This document shows, in pieces, positions 1 to 10,715 of a DNA stretch of 62,043 nucleotides (positions are counted from its first letter, which is position 1; each line of letters opens with the position of its first letter). The position numbers were made by a program, and so were the translations under genes. The stretch is from positions 1 to 62,043 of the forward strand of contig BBXU01002555.1 of the NCBI GenBank assembly GCA_001598975.1. Direction: 5' to 3'. Source of the DNA: Parachlorella kessleri. Its lineage: Eukaryota > Chlorophyta > Trebouxiophyceae > Chlorellales > Chlorellaceae. The notes beneath the pieces are model-generated. The model did no database searches, was not told the origin of the DNA, and saw only the letters and a program-made list of their open reading frames with translations.

Positions 1-39
1 CACACCCGGACACCCGCCGATCACATACTTGGCATGCAG

Positions 40-3000
40 GTGATTGAGACCGCTGTGGGCGCTGTACGCCATCTCCGGTCCCTGGGCTGCCAAGACATTG
101 AGTTCTCGCCCGAGGATGCAGGTGAGCTCACCGTGATACCACTGCCCCTGCGCATTTGCCGCGTCGCTCAGGCCTTGGGTGTGTGACTCACTTTGTGCCA
201 TTGTGCGGCGGGCACATCCAGGGTTGTAGGTGGGAGCGTCTGACACACTGTGTCCACTCTGTGACGAGCTCTGATTTTGTCACCCTGGCTTTGGCTGTGG
301 CGCAGGTCGCTCTGATCCTCTCTTTCTGTACGAGGTGCTGGGTGAGGTGATTAAGGCGGGGGCCACCACCCTCAACATCCCCGACACCACTGGCTGGTGC
401 CTGCCCCATGAGTTCCAGGTATGTCCCTACCCACTGGACAGCCTCCCCTTCACCCGTGCATGCCCCATGCACACCTATATATGACGTGTCAAGCCCAGGT
501 GTGCATGTGACACATGGGTTGGGCAGCCCCCTGCAAGGTGCTCTTCATGCCAATGCAGCAACCACTCTTCCCCTGCTGTCTAACTCTATTCCATGCCGTG
601 CGTTTCATCGTCCGTCGTCCAGTGCCCTTTTACCCACAGCTGAGGCGTCCTGTATACTGAACCCTCATGGCCGACCCAGACTTGAACAAAGTGAGCACAG
701 CGGCTGCACCTGCACCTGCGCTTTTGCCCAGCTGTCAACCCCATTCCATCCATGGTACATGTAGGACCTGATCTCCAAGATCAAGAAGAACACGCCTGGC
801 GCTGAGAATGTCATCATCTCCACCCACTGCCAGAACGACCTGGGCCTGGCAACAGCCAACAGCCTGGCAGGTGGGTGGGTGCGACACTCATCTACTACAT
901 CCCTGCCCTGGCTGGGACCCCTGATGCTTGCTCACTTGAGGCTTTGTCAGCCCTTGCGGTGTCTTGCAGGGGTGAGATTACACCTGCTAGAGCACTGTGC
1001 ATCCTACTCATTGAGGTGCTCCTTATCTTGGGCCCGCCTGATTGTTGACCTGGGACTCACACTATTTGAAATGCCTCATCTCTGAATAACCCAGGGCACA
1101 AGCTTCCATACTCCTTGCAGGCGCCCTGGGCGGCGCTCGGCAGCTGGAGTGTACCATTAATGGCATCGGCGAGCGAGCGGGCAATGCTTCCCTGGAGGAG
1201 GTCGTCATGGCCATTGCGCTGCGAGGGTGAGTGCTGTGCTGTACGACTGCCCCAAGGTGGCTGCCTGACATATGTCTGGAGAAAATCATAAAGGTGCACT
1301 GCTCCTAAGGGGAAGCTCTAATACGTGTTCGATAGCTCAGTGTTGTGGGATGTCGGTGGTGACCAGCTGCATTCTCTCTATCCAAGCAACTGGAAGTTTC
1401 TTAACCAGGAGTCCAGCCTCTAGCAATCGTGCCACCTGTGCCCTGCTGCTCACCCACGGGAGACAACCAGCTAGCTCTCCTTGTGCAGGCAGACACAGAT
1501 GGGCGGGCTGTACACTGGCATCCGGCCCGTGCACATTTCTGTGGCTTCCAAGATGGTGTCAGACTACAGCGGCATGATCGTGCAGCCACACAAGGTACCA
1601 CCATGTTGTCTGTTTTTGCCGGGAGCACTTGTTCTTGTTGTCCCTCCTCCCTGGTTCTCGTCAATGGGCGGACTGTGGGGCCTGAGCTTTAGCGGGGCCA
1701 CCAGGCTGACCTAGGAAAAACTGTCCCCACTACTGTTGGGGCCCATGATGGGCGGCAATGCTATGTGCCGGAAGGCGGCAGATATGAGGATGGCGTGCTT
1801 AGGTACACTATGAGATGAAGATTGTCTCCAAGCTGACTCAGAGGTACCCCTGCAGGCCATTGTGGGGGCCAACGCGTTTGCCCATGAGAGCGGCATTCAC
1901 CAGGACGGCATGCTCAAGTCGCGGGACACGTACGAGATCATGGCACCCGAGACCATCGGGCTTGCCAGGGCCGACGAGGCGGGCATAGTGCTGGGCAAGC
2001 ACAGCGGCAGGTGGGTGGGTGGGTTAGTCAACAACTTGTAAGGTGGGGTAGTCATGGTCAAGCTAACGAGGCGGGCATCGTGCTGGGCAAGCACAGCGGC
2101 AGGTGGGTTGATGGGTGGGTGGGTGGTTTAGTCAGACACTGGTAATGGGGATAGTCATGGTCAAGCCAACGAGGCGGGCGTCGTCCTGGGCAAGCACAGT
2201 GGCAGGCAAGCCGCCTTGCTTCTGCAGGTGCGGACAGGCGGGTGGAAGTGCCAGTCATCCCCTGGCAGGGTAGCTTAGTCGTGGTTGTCCGACTTGGTGC
2301 AACAGTTATTGTGCTGGAACAGCACAGAGGCGGGTGTTGGCCATGTCAGTGGGTTAGGTGGAAAGCTAAGGAGTTCCGCGGATAGCAGTGGCCGACATAG
2401 CCGGCGTAGTTGCGCTATGATGGTAGGTCGACTGTGTTTCAGGCAGGGTGTTGTATACAGTCGCAAAGTTGTGAGGCCGTGACAGCAGGCAAGCTCAGCA
2501 GGCCCTTACACTGCATAAGCACCTGGGTATGTAGAACATAACCTGCTGATTTGCCCTGCCCACTGGCCTGTGAGAGATCGTACTTCCTTATCTACAATGA
2601 AGCATGCGGCTGTATGGCTGCGGCTGATTACAAACCCATTCTGCTTGAGGCCAGCAGTTTGCAGTGGCTGCACTGACTGGCAAAGGGTGCATTCGATTCT
2701 GCACCACGGCTTGCTCTTGTTTTGCTTGCACTGAAGCACGACTTGCCACAATCTCCCTCCTGCCATCAGTGCCTTCTCACCCTCGAACCCAATCTACAGA
2801 TCGGGGAGCAGCTTGAACCACCTATGGTGATTTGAGGGTGGCCTGCAGTACTGAGAGAAATGCGGGTGCTCAAGCGGGGAGCTCCCCTGCTGTGGAGCTT
2901 CATGAGAATGACTTGATGATGCTTGTAGCTTGTACTAGTGGTAAGACCTCGGAGCCTGTGGCCGGTTGCAGGAACGCGCTGAGCACTCGCCTGAAGCAGC

Positions 3001-5324
3001 TGGGCTTTGACCTGCCCACCGAGCAGCTGAACGACCTGTTCAAGCGCTTCAAGTCGCTGGCAGACAGAAAAAAGGTGGGCGCGCCCTGGGTCAATCGCTG
3101 TTGTCGGGTCCTGTCGGGCTTTTGGTCCGACCAGCTGCCTTCAGGCTGGGCTGTGTTTCTCGTCTCCTGATTCAAGAAGTTTTGGCAGCAGGACGTGGAG
3201 GGCCCGCTGCTGCATCTGGCAGGCTACAAGGGGCCAGGGGCATGGAAGGGTATACTTTACGGTGGCTGGCATGGTGGTGAAAGCGTAAAGAAACTTGCGG
3301 GCCTATAGCTTTGCATTGTATGCCCTTTCCATTGCAGTTTACATGTGCTACATATGAGGAGTTGCTGGCTTTTCAGTGCCCAACATAGGCAGCATGACAG
3401 CAGGAAGAGCTTTGCAGCAATGTCCATGTGGCCCCCCCCCTTCCCCCCTTCTCTGTGCAGCACATCACCGACGAGGATGTGCTGGCGCTGGTGAATGACG
3501 AGGTGCACCAGCCGCCTTCCATCTGGGTGCTGCAGGACCTGCAGGTGGGCACAGCCTTCAGCGCAACACAGCGGACAGCTTAGCTGTACCTGTTAGGCCT
3601 TGAGTATTTTCTGGGTGGCTGGTGAGGTGCGGTGTGTTGAGTGTAGCTGTCACCCATAGTGGCATGCCAGCCACGATGTATGACTGGGGTCGATTTCCTG
3701 TGTCGTCACTGCTGGACTGCCAGGCAGTCGCCATGGGCAGTCGTGAGGAATAGTCTTGTAGTGTTTATGATTACATATTCATAGATATTGTTCATACAAC
3801 ATCCCTCAGGTCCACTGGAACATGGGTGTCCCTCCAGCTAGCAGAGCTGGTTTCATAATTTCTGCCATGTGGTAGCGCAGGTGGTGTGCGGCAGCATGGG
3901 CGTACCCACAGCCACTGTGATCATGCGCGGCCCTGACGGCATCAACCGTACAGCAAGCAGCATCGGCACCGGGCCTGTAGATGCAGCCTACAAGGTGAGG
4001 GTTGCCCTGGAGCCGCAATGCAGCCATTCTTGAGGAGACGCAAGGTGGCGTGCGTTCAAGCGCAGCGCTTTGTGGTGCACCTCCTGTACCACTCTTCTGT
4101 GTGTCTGCCTGGCAGCCTCGGCGTGATCAGCATATTGTGTTATGTGCAGCCAGGGAGAGCCGCTGTTTGCGCTCAGAGGCACTGATAGGGAAGGCAAGAT
4201 GTGTCGCCTTCTTGGACTTTGCTTTTGCAGGCCATTGATCAGCTGGTGCGGGTACAAGCAGCTCTGGTTGACTACAGCGTAAACAATGTGACGGAGGGCA
4301 TAGAGGCGCTGGCGACCACACGAGTAGTAATCCGCCCTGCGGGCAAGATGGCAGGGGAGGGCTACGTGACTGACACCAAGGTGACCATGGGTCGAAAAAT
4401 GGTCAGCCTTACCAGTTATATTCTCCATTGAGAATGAGGTCTGGCAGGTTGAGGAGCAGCAAGCACAAAAGCGTGGCTGCCCCTCGAGGCCATTATGTGG
4501 AAGCAGGAGAAGCGTGCAAGGCAGATGCTCCCTTGGTTTGCTGTGCGTGCGCTGAGCCAACCAACCACAGGAGCCTCTCCGGGCTTCAGCCCTTGTTGCA
4601 GACTATCGCAGCCACCCCGAGGCGAACTAGTGGTTGCATGGAAGGCTTTGGGATGCCCGGTGTGGCCCTGCTTTTGCTCTTCTTGGCAGCATATCTGGCT
4701 GAAGGCTGAAGCATACACCGGGTATGCAACGGGGTGTTTGGCGGCGTGTTGCAGGGCGGCATGACGCAGCGGTCTTTCAGCGGCAGCGGCGCGGATGAGG
4801 ACATTGTGGTGTCGTCGGCGCGCGCCTACGTGTCTGCCATGAACAAGATGATCCCCTACATCACCGCCACGGTGGGTGGTATTGTCTTGCAAGCACTGGG
4901 CCTGGGTTACATCTGAGGGTATTAGCTTGGGTGGCAGTGACTGCGAACAGGGAGTGAGCTGAGCTGTACGAGCAGGCCTGGATCAGAGGGTAGGCAAGTG
5001 ACAGCAGGGGCAGGGGGGAGGATGCCTGCACCCTTCAGGAACTTCTCGCCTTGCTTGCGGCGGGTTCCTGGTGGTGTAGGTTGTTTGGGGTTATTTGCAT
5101 GGGTGGCAGGTAGTGTGAACAGGGAGTGGGAGTTGAGTTGGACTGACAGGACTGGATGCAGAATGCGCCTGGGTCTTGCCTGGGCTCTAAGAGGTTATAT
5201 GATTTGCTCTGCTCTGGACTTGAGGGGGCTTGCTGCTCCTTGGCTGGCGCTGCAGGCCCAGGCAAATTCCATCCATAACACGGCCGAGGCTCGACGGAAG
5301 GGCACTGCTGAGATAGCAGCCTGA
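40..5324 (+). CDS. IPMS: 2-isopropylmalate synthase, 3' part of gene (5' end outside window)
   Basis: Catalyses the first committed step of leucine synthesis (2-oxoisovalerate plus acetyl-CoA), normally in the plastid. Exons read: 40-121, 306-418, 765-870, 1121-1226, 1489-1594, 1856-2010, 2972-3074, 3461-3544, 3881-3994, 4231-4380, 4755-4871, 5256-5324; the phase is maintained throughout. Visible signatures are [19 protein letters not shown], the metal-binding [24 protein letters not shown] and HESGIHQDG. Exons 9-11 are the C-terminal regulatory (leucine-feedback) domain, so the enzyme is a synthase rather than a truncated homocitrate/MAM-like form. The last exon is inferred: donor GTGGGT after 4871 joins in phase to a short exon ending in TGA at 5322-5324. 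Reading through instead gives a stop at 4914-4916 and a hydrophobic tail. The intron after 2010 carries partial copies of the preceding exon end. Confidence 0.93.
1975..2205 (+). repeat. Tandem copies of an exon 3' end plus splice donor (IPMS intron 6)
   Basis: The last ~36 bases of IPMS exon 6, its GTGGGTGGGT donor and about 60 bases of intron recur inside the intron. Copy 1 starts at 1975 (the real exon end), copy 2 at 2067 and copy 3 at 2170 (exon-like part only, to 2205). Copy 2 keeps a good-looking donor (CGGCAG|GTGGGT); copy 3 lacks it. The duplicated exon-like segments differ by only a few substitutions, so the duplication looks fairly recent. Confidence 0.9.
4919..5184 (+). repeat. 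Short dispersed repeat, two copies here and one at 38311-38412
   Basis: Within the last IPMS intron, 5077-5184 (GGTTGTTTGG..GGGTGGCAGG..AACAGGGAG..CTGGATGCAGAATG) closely resembles 38311-38412 in intron 1 of the Sfi1-like gene. A weaker, partial copy is at about 4919-4990. All copies are in the same orientation. No coding capacity, terminal inverted repeat or poly(A) tail is obvious, so the family is unclassified; it may be a non-autonomous element remnant. Confidence 0.7.
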
Positions 5325-5817
5325 GGGCAGCTTCTGCTTGCATGCGAAGCGTTGTGTCAGGTTGCTTGCGCTGTGCTGCTGCTGGGGTTGCTTGCCTTCC
5401 CTTTCCACCGCTATAAGCTGTGCTTTTGTGCGTGTCTCTCCTTGGTCGGCTAATGCATCTTAAACCTGCTTAGCCTGCCATTGCATACAACGATTGGTTT
5501 GTAGCCCGTGGGGCTGTAAAGTGCCAGTGTGCAGGTGTCCAGTTCACGCTTTAACTCCCTAAACCCACATTTACTTGCTCAGCCATCAAACCAAGTGTTT
5601 CACAAGACGCCATGATATCCAGCGGCCAGAGGATCGGCAGTGCCGCAGAAGCAGCTATCAACCACTGCTCCTCCTCCCAACGCAGCTACAACTCAATAAC
5701 ACAGTCGGCCGGGAGCAGTTCTTCCTAAGTTGTGCGCATTATCCCTGCAAATAGAAATGCATAGAGCAGCTGAACGGGAATGCCAGTGCTTGACAGCGCC
5801 CCAGCATTGCTCAATAG
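5325..5817. other. Convergent 3' flanks; poly(A) signal at 5515
   Basis: This lies between the IPMS stop (+) and the F-box/LRR stop (-). TGTAA at 5515-5519 is the expected algal poly(A) signal for IPMS, about 190 bases after its stop. From about 5540 the sequence belongs to the segmental duplication repeated near 7772-8010. The minus strand may also hold a short alternative last exon of the F-box gene (see the finding at 5680-6031). Confidence 0.6.
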
Positions 5818-7481
5818 TTAGGGAAGATAAGGGTAGCGATCAGCAACAGCACAGCGCCCACGCATGCAACATGGCCCTGCATATAACAGCACAGAGGCCA
5901 CGTGCAACTCTGAAGGCTCCCTAAATGAAAGGGTGGGATCCAGGCGCAGTTGAGGCCGAAGAGAGGAACCTACTAGCATTACGACATGGTAAGACAGGAC
6001 CCCAATAAGCAAGCTCACAGGCCGACGCACCTTGACATCGTCACGGTAGGGAGGGCTGATAAGCTGCCTCCCACACCGCAGCTCCTGTAGGCTGGTAAGG
6101 GACCTCAGGACGCCTAGGTGCTCTGGCAGTAGGTTGGCTGCTGACTGATATCTAAGCACCAGCTGCTGCAGCTTCCCAAGTGGAGCTAGGTAGGGTAAGA
6201 TGGCCAATGAGTCACATGTTAGGCTGGTGAGCATCTGACTACATGGGTGGGAGCGGCTGTGACCACTCCTCCTTCCCAAGAGGCTGCGCACGGAGGACGG
6301 AGCTGCCTGCAGCCGCAGGTCCGCTGGATCCTCCGCGAGTTCGGAATCCAGCGGACCCCCATAGCACACATGCAGCTGCGTAAGGTGGCTTAAGGCTGAG
6401 ATCCCTGCTGTGTTGATGTGCATCCCTCCAAAGTCCTCTGCAGTCAAACTGGCCAGCTGGGGCATGGCGGCCCAGTTGAGGAGCCCTGTGGTCAAGTCCT
6501 GCAAGGTGAGAGCCGTCAGCTGTGGAAGACTCAGATGCTCCCCACACAGCTGAAAGGTGTCCACCACTAAGGCCTCCAGCTTCTGCAGGCTGGGCAGGGC
6601 TGCATCAATCTCTACGGCTCTACTGCAGCGAAAGCCCAGCTGGGTAAGGTGAGGCAGTGCGACTGGTCCAGTGAGGACCACATTGCCCCAATTCGCACAC
6701 GTCAGCTCTTCAAGGGAGGGCAAGGCCGGGAAGTCTAGAAAGTCTAGCTCCCTCTCTTCGCTGTAGTCCTCGCCAAGCTGTAGTTCCACACTCTTCAGGT
6801 TTGGGAACAAGCTGAATAACGGTAATGCGTCAAATATGGTCTGAGCCTCAGCAATCAGCCAGAGCTCTGTCAATACCTGCAAGCACGAGGGCCGCTCTCC
6901 TGCTTGTCGGGAGTTGCAAGAAGGAGAAGGTCTCGTCTGTGGCAGACGAGAGGGGAACTCTGCGCTCTAGCACAAGAAGCAAATGCCCAAAACCCCACAT
7001 TATGTGCTTGGCTGGGGCCCGGGCATCTCCCAAAGAGAACGAAGGCACCACCGTCAACAAAGTCTTCATGTGCCCACCAGCAGGCAATGCGAGGGGGCGG
7101 CGCACAGAACTCACCATCCTGGGGAAGACTGACAATAGTATAGGCAGCAGCTGCAGCGTTTCGAACTGGTCAGTCCATAGCGTCTGCACTGCTGGCTGAG
7201 CAGTTGCAACCCAGCGGGCTAGCTGATGGTCCACCGTGCCATCCAGTCGAAGTAGCTTGATGGGCCACCCCTTGGGATCCAGGTAAACTTTCCATGAGGT
7301 GCAAACCGCCAGTGCTCGTACCTGAAAGCAGGTCAGCTTTGTGAGTCTCAGACGACTCACGTTGCTCCAAGAGCCTAGGGCCACCAGTAACCTACCCTAC
7401 CCTATCTTTTACGGACAAGTATACATATATCCGTTGTATTATTTCTTGGGGCAGCTCAGCAAGCCTGGCCCCGCGGGTCAT
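5818..7481 (-). CDS. F-box/leucine-rich-repeat protein (SCF-type substrate receptor candidate)
   Basis: Exons (minus strand, 5' to 3'): 7481-7401, 7321-7115, 6876-5818, all joined in phase 0, giving 448 residues. Exon 1 plus the start of exon 2 form an F-box-like module: LAELPQEIIQRIYVYLSVKDR followed by VRALAVCTSW, the usual LP..I...I...L...D......VC..W spacing. Exon 3 is a series of irregular leucine-rich repeats (LPSLEEL, LPHLTQL, LPSLQKLEAL, LPQLTALTL). F-box proteins bind Skp1 and present substrates to cullin ubiquitin ligases; that role is inferred. ATG at 7479-7481 is the first in frame with the F-box. The C-terminus is uncertain because a donor-like DVK|GTGCGT occurs at 6030 and could splice to a short exon, which would shorten the protein. 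Confidence 0.75.
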
Positions 7482-7891
7482 GATGGCAACGATGTCTACA
7501 AGTAAGCGTGCCAACGTTCGGCTTTGTTGCCTCAACAAGCAGTGACATGCTACGGAGCTCGAGTCGATTGAGGGATGCAGGGCTACTTGCCTCCCAGGAT
7601 TCTCTCGATTCTACATATTGAGTGATGCGTGCTGACCGTGCTGTGTTTCAAGCTGGGACGACAGGATGACATCAGGGTGACCACGGTTGTCACCCGAAGT
7701 CTGCAAGTGCCGCAGTGCCTAGTGTTTCAACCCCTATAAAAGTGGAAGAAGCTTCTAGGGCACCGTCATGCAGTTCACCAATACACGCTTGAAAGCTTCA
7801 AAACCCAACCTTGCCTGTCCAGCCGCCAAACCAAAGAGCACGGCATGATATCCAAGCGGCCAGAGGACTGCCAGTGCCGCAGAAGCAGCCA
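7482..7891. other. Intergenic: upstream of F-box gene, downstream of its paralogue
   Basis: About 410 bases separate the start of the open F-box/LRR gene (7481) from the end of its upstream copy (7892). A TATA-like CCTATAAAAG lies at about 7732-7741 but on the plus strand. From about 7772 the sequence is the duplicated 3' flank. No gene is seen. Confidence 0.5.
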
Positions 7892-9859
7892 TCACCCCAC
7901 TGCTCTCATCCCAACGCAGCTACAACTCAATAAAGCAGTCGGCCGGGAGCAGTTCTTGCAATGTTGTGCGCAATATCGCCTACAGATAGAAATGCATAAA
8001 GCAACTGGACGGGAGGGCCCAGGTGCTTGGTAGCGCCCAAGGCATGGCCTGCATAGTCTTAGGCAAGCCAAGGGCGAGCGAGCAGCAACAGCACAGTGCC
8101 CAATGCATGACATCAGAGCCCAGTGTATATCGGCACGAAGGTCACGTGCATTCTGAAGGCTCCCTAAATCAAAGGGTGGGTCCCAGCACAGTTGACGCCA
8201 CTCTCCAAAGCAAGGAACTTCAAGCATCACATCGTGGTAAGACAGGGCCCCTTTCATGGAGCTCACAGGCTCACGCACCTTGACATCGTCATGGTAGGGA
8301 GGGCTGGTAAGCTGCTTTTTGAAGCGCAGCTCCTGCAGGCTGGTAAGGCACCTTAGAACACCCAGGTGCTCTGGCAGCAGGCTGGCTGCTGACTGATGGA
8401 AAAGCACCAGCTGCTGCAACGTCCTGAGTGGAGCTAGGTAGGGTAAGATGGCCAATGAGCTGCAAGTCAGGCTGGTGAGCTGTCCACAGCTGGGTGGGAG
8501 CGGTTGTGACCAGTCCCACTTCCCACGTACATCAAGGCTGCGCAGGGAGGTCGTAACTGCATGCAGTACCAGGTCCGCAGGATCCAGCGCGAGCTCGCGG
8601 TCCCCATAGCCCAAATCCAGCGCAGTAAGGCGGGTCAGCGCTCTGAGTTTTGCCGTGTTGATGCGCACATCACTGTCGTGCTCAAATTTGAGGCTGGCCA
8701 GCTCTGGCAGAGCCAGCCAATCGACATCTATGGTACTCAGCACATGCTGCAAGCTAAGCGCAGTCAGCTGCGGCAGGCGCAGGCCCTCCCCATAAAGCAG
8801 GCAAGTGCCGGCCGCCAAGACCTCTAGCTCCTTGAGGCTGGGCAGCGCCGCATCAATGTGAATCAGCTCGGTGCAGGTCAGCTGCAGCTGCGTAAGCTGT
8901 GGCAGCGCTACTGAGCCTCCGGCCTCTAACAAGCCCCAGTTCATGCAGCCAAGGCGCTGGACCGCCGGCAAGGGCGGGAGGTCTAAGAAGTCCAGCTCCT
9001 CACTGTTCCCATACTCTTCGTCGAGTTCTAGGTCGAGCTCAGCAAGGTTGGGGAAGAGGCAAAGTGACGGGAGTGCGTCACGGATTGCTCCATCCTTGGC
9101 GACAAGGTACAGCTTTGTCAACCCCTGAACCCAGCAGAATTTTGGTAATAGTCAGGCAGCCAGTGACGCGATATGTACGCCTTGCTTGGCCAGACTAGAG
9201 GGGGACTAGCAAAACCTGGGTCACAGGTACACGCAAAGCAAGGCCGGCACCATGACTGTTCCCAAGCCATTTTGCATAAGCCGTGCATGGTACATGTGGC
9301 ATGCTGGTGGAGAATTGGCAGGAAGGCTACTCAGTGCACACAAATCACTGGCTAGCATGCAGGGGCCTCACCGTTCGGGATACTGAGAGCATGGCCGGAA
9401 GCAGTTGGGGAGTGTCATAGTGTTAAATCCAGAGTGACTGCAATGTTGGCTGTGTGTACGACACCCATTTGGCTTGTTGCAGGCCTTGCGTGGTAGCGCC
9501 GTCCAGCTCCAGTGAGTCTATTGGCCAGGTTCTCTGGTTGAGGTAGGCTCTCCACGAGGTGCACACCGCCTGGGCACGCACCTGCACTGGCAGGAAATCA
9601 CGGTAGGACCATAGCCAGCCCACACAAGACCTTCACAGCTTTGTCGTGTGCGCGTATTTTGATACTGCCCCGGGACCTGGCCCCCACCCTCGTTATGTCA
9701 GGCACGCAATAACACAGTCCCGATGGCTAGTGCAGCATTAGGACCAGCTCGTGTTACAGGTAGCCCAACGCACCCTGTCTTCAAGGGGCATGAAGCCGTA
9801 TATGCGTTGCACGATCTCTCGTGGTAGGTCAACGCGCCTATTCTGGCTCGGTGGCTCAT
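7892..9859 (-). pseudogene. F-box/LRR paralogue with frameshift and nonsense codon
   Basis: Homologous exons are 9859-9774 (F-box), 9581-9372 (middle) and 9124-7892 (LRR, open for 410 codons; may instead end at donor DVK|GTGCGT at 8279). Two lesions are visible relative to the open copy. First, from the conserved ATG (9857-9859) the F-box exon is 86 nt against 81 nt, so LPREIVQRIYGFMPLEDR is out of frame with that ATG, and no other ATG exists in its frame before a stop. Second, the middle exon has TAA at 9423-9425, where the paralogue has a GAC codon in the stretch following LQSLW. The splice sites look intact. A start in an unseen upstream exon could rescue the first lesion but not the second. 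A candidate last exon at about 7919-7978 encodes a short LQELLPAD..-type tail. Confidence 0.7.
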
Positions 9860-10715
9860 CCTTTCTTTGTTCAAAGCTCCATCAGTCCCAAAAAGGCAGA
9901 TTTACAACGCTGCACGATATCAATACAACTGGGCCGCGACCGGTCTCTGCATGTTTGGTGGGGGCCCACCATCACCGCAACCCAAGCATGCAGCCACCTC
10001 CGGATCATGTGCGTGATGCATCACGCAGGCAGCGCGGGGCGGGAGCGCCCGGAACGTTCTTAATGCTCTGTGTGCTGAGATCCTGTCAGGCCGTTCAAAG
10101 AAAACAAGCAGCTCACCTACTTCGCATGTCAAATGGCAAGGACTACTAAGAGTTCCACTTCATATAATTTCCCTACAGAGGCAGAGGTGCTCCAGAAGTA
10201 TAGCTACATAGTTGATGGATGCATGTGTCGTGGCACATGTGTTACTTAATTCGATGGCGGGGCACCAGACCAGACACAGGCTACAGGGCTTTTTGTTTTC
10301 AATAATTTTGTCATCTTTGCATGAAGGTGACCAGGGGAAGGTGGACAGGAGAGCAGCCACACCGGCGGATGTGCAGGCGGCAACAATGAAAGTATCTAGG
10401 CAGTGTAGGCAGGCCGCAGCAGGGAAAGCGGTAGAATAAACGGAAAAAAAAGCTAGCCGAAGTGAAGAAGACACGTGCCCAGTCAAAAATCCTTGCAGTC
10501 GGTGTTCTGAAGCCCATGAACACAAGAGTAGGCATCACATCTGAGGGCTGCTAAGGCTGAGCAAAACCCACTGCTAAAAGTATTAGCTCACCCATTATAC
10601 AGAGCAGTGTAAAGCGCAGGAAGCATCAACAGAAATGTTGTTCAGTCTCACAGGGCAGGAGATGGAGAAGCCTACCTTGCAACCAAAAATCACAGGAGGC
10701 ATATAGTACAGCAGC
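9860..10715. other. Intergenic, no gene seen
   Basis: The 856 bases between the F-box pseudogene and the ALDH stop codon have only short, unconvincing open frames on both strands. The part next to 10716 must be the ALDH 3' UTR. I found no clear TGTAA on the minus strand close to the ALDH stop, apart from one overlapping the stop itself (10716-10720). Confidence 0.5.

Larger units (their letters stand above)
5540..9859 (-). repeat. Tandem segmental duplication of an F-box/LRR gene (two units)
   Basis: Unit A (about 5540-7481) and unit B (about 7772-9859) align along their whole length in the same order. They share a 3' flank (GATATCCAGCGGCCAGAGG-like at 5612 and 7847), a long LRR exon, a middle exon starting VRA.AVCTSW and an F-box exon. 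Unit length is about 2.0-2.3 kb. Divergence is appreciable, roughly two thirds identity by eye in coding parts, so this is not an assembly artefact. Confidence 0.85.
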
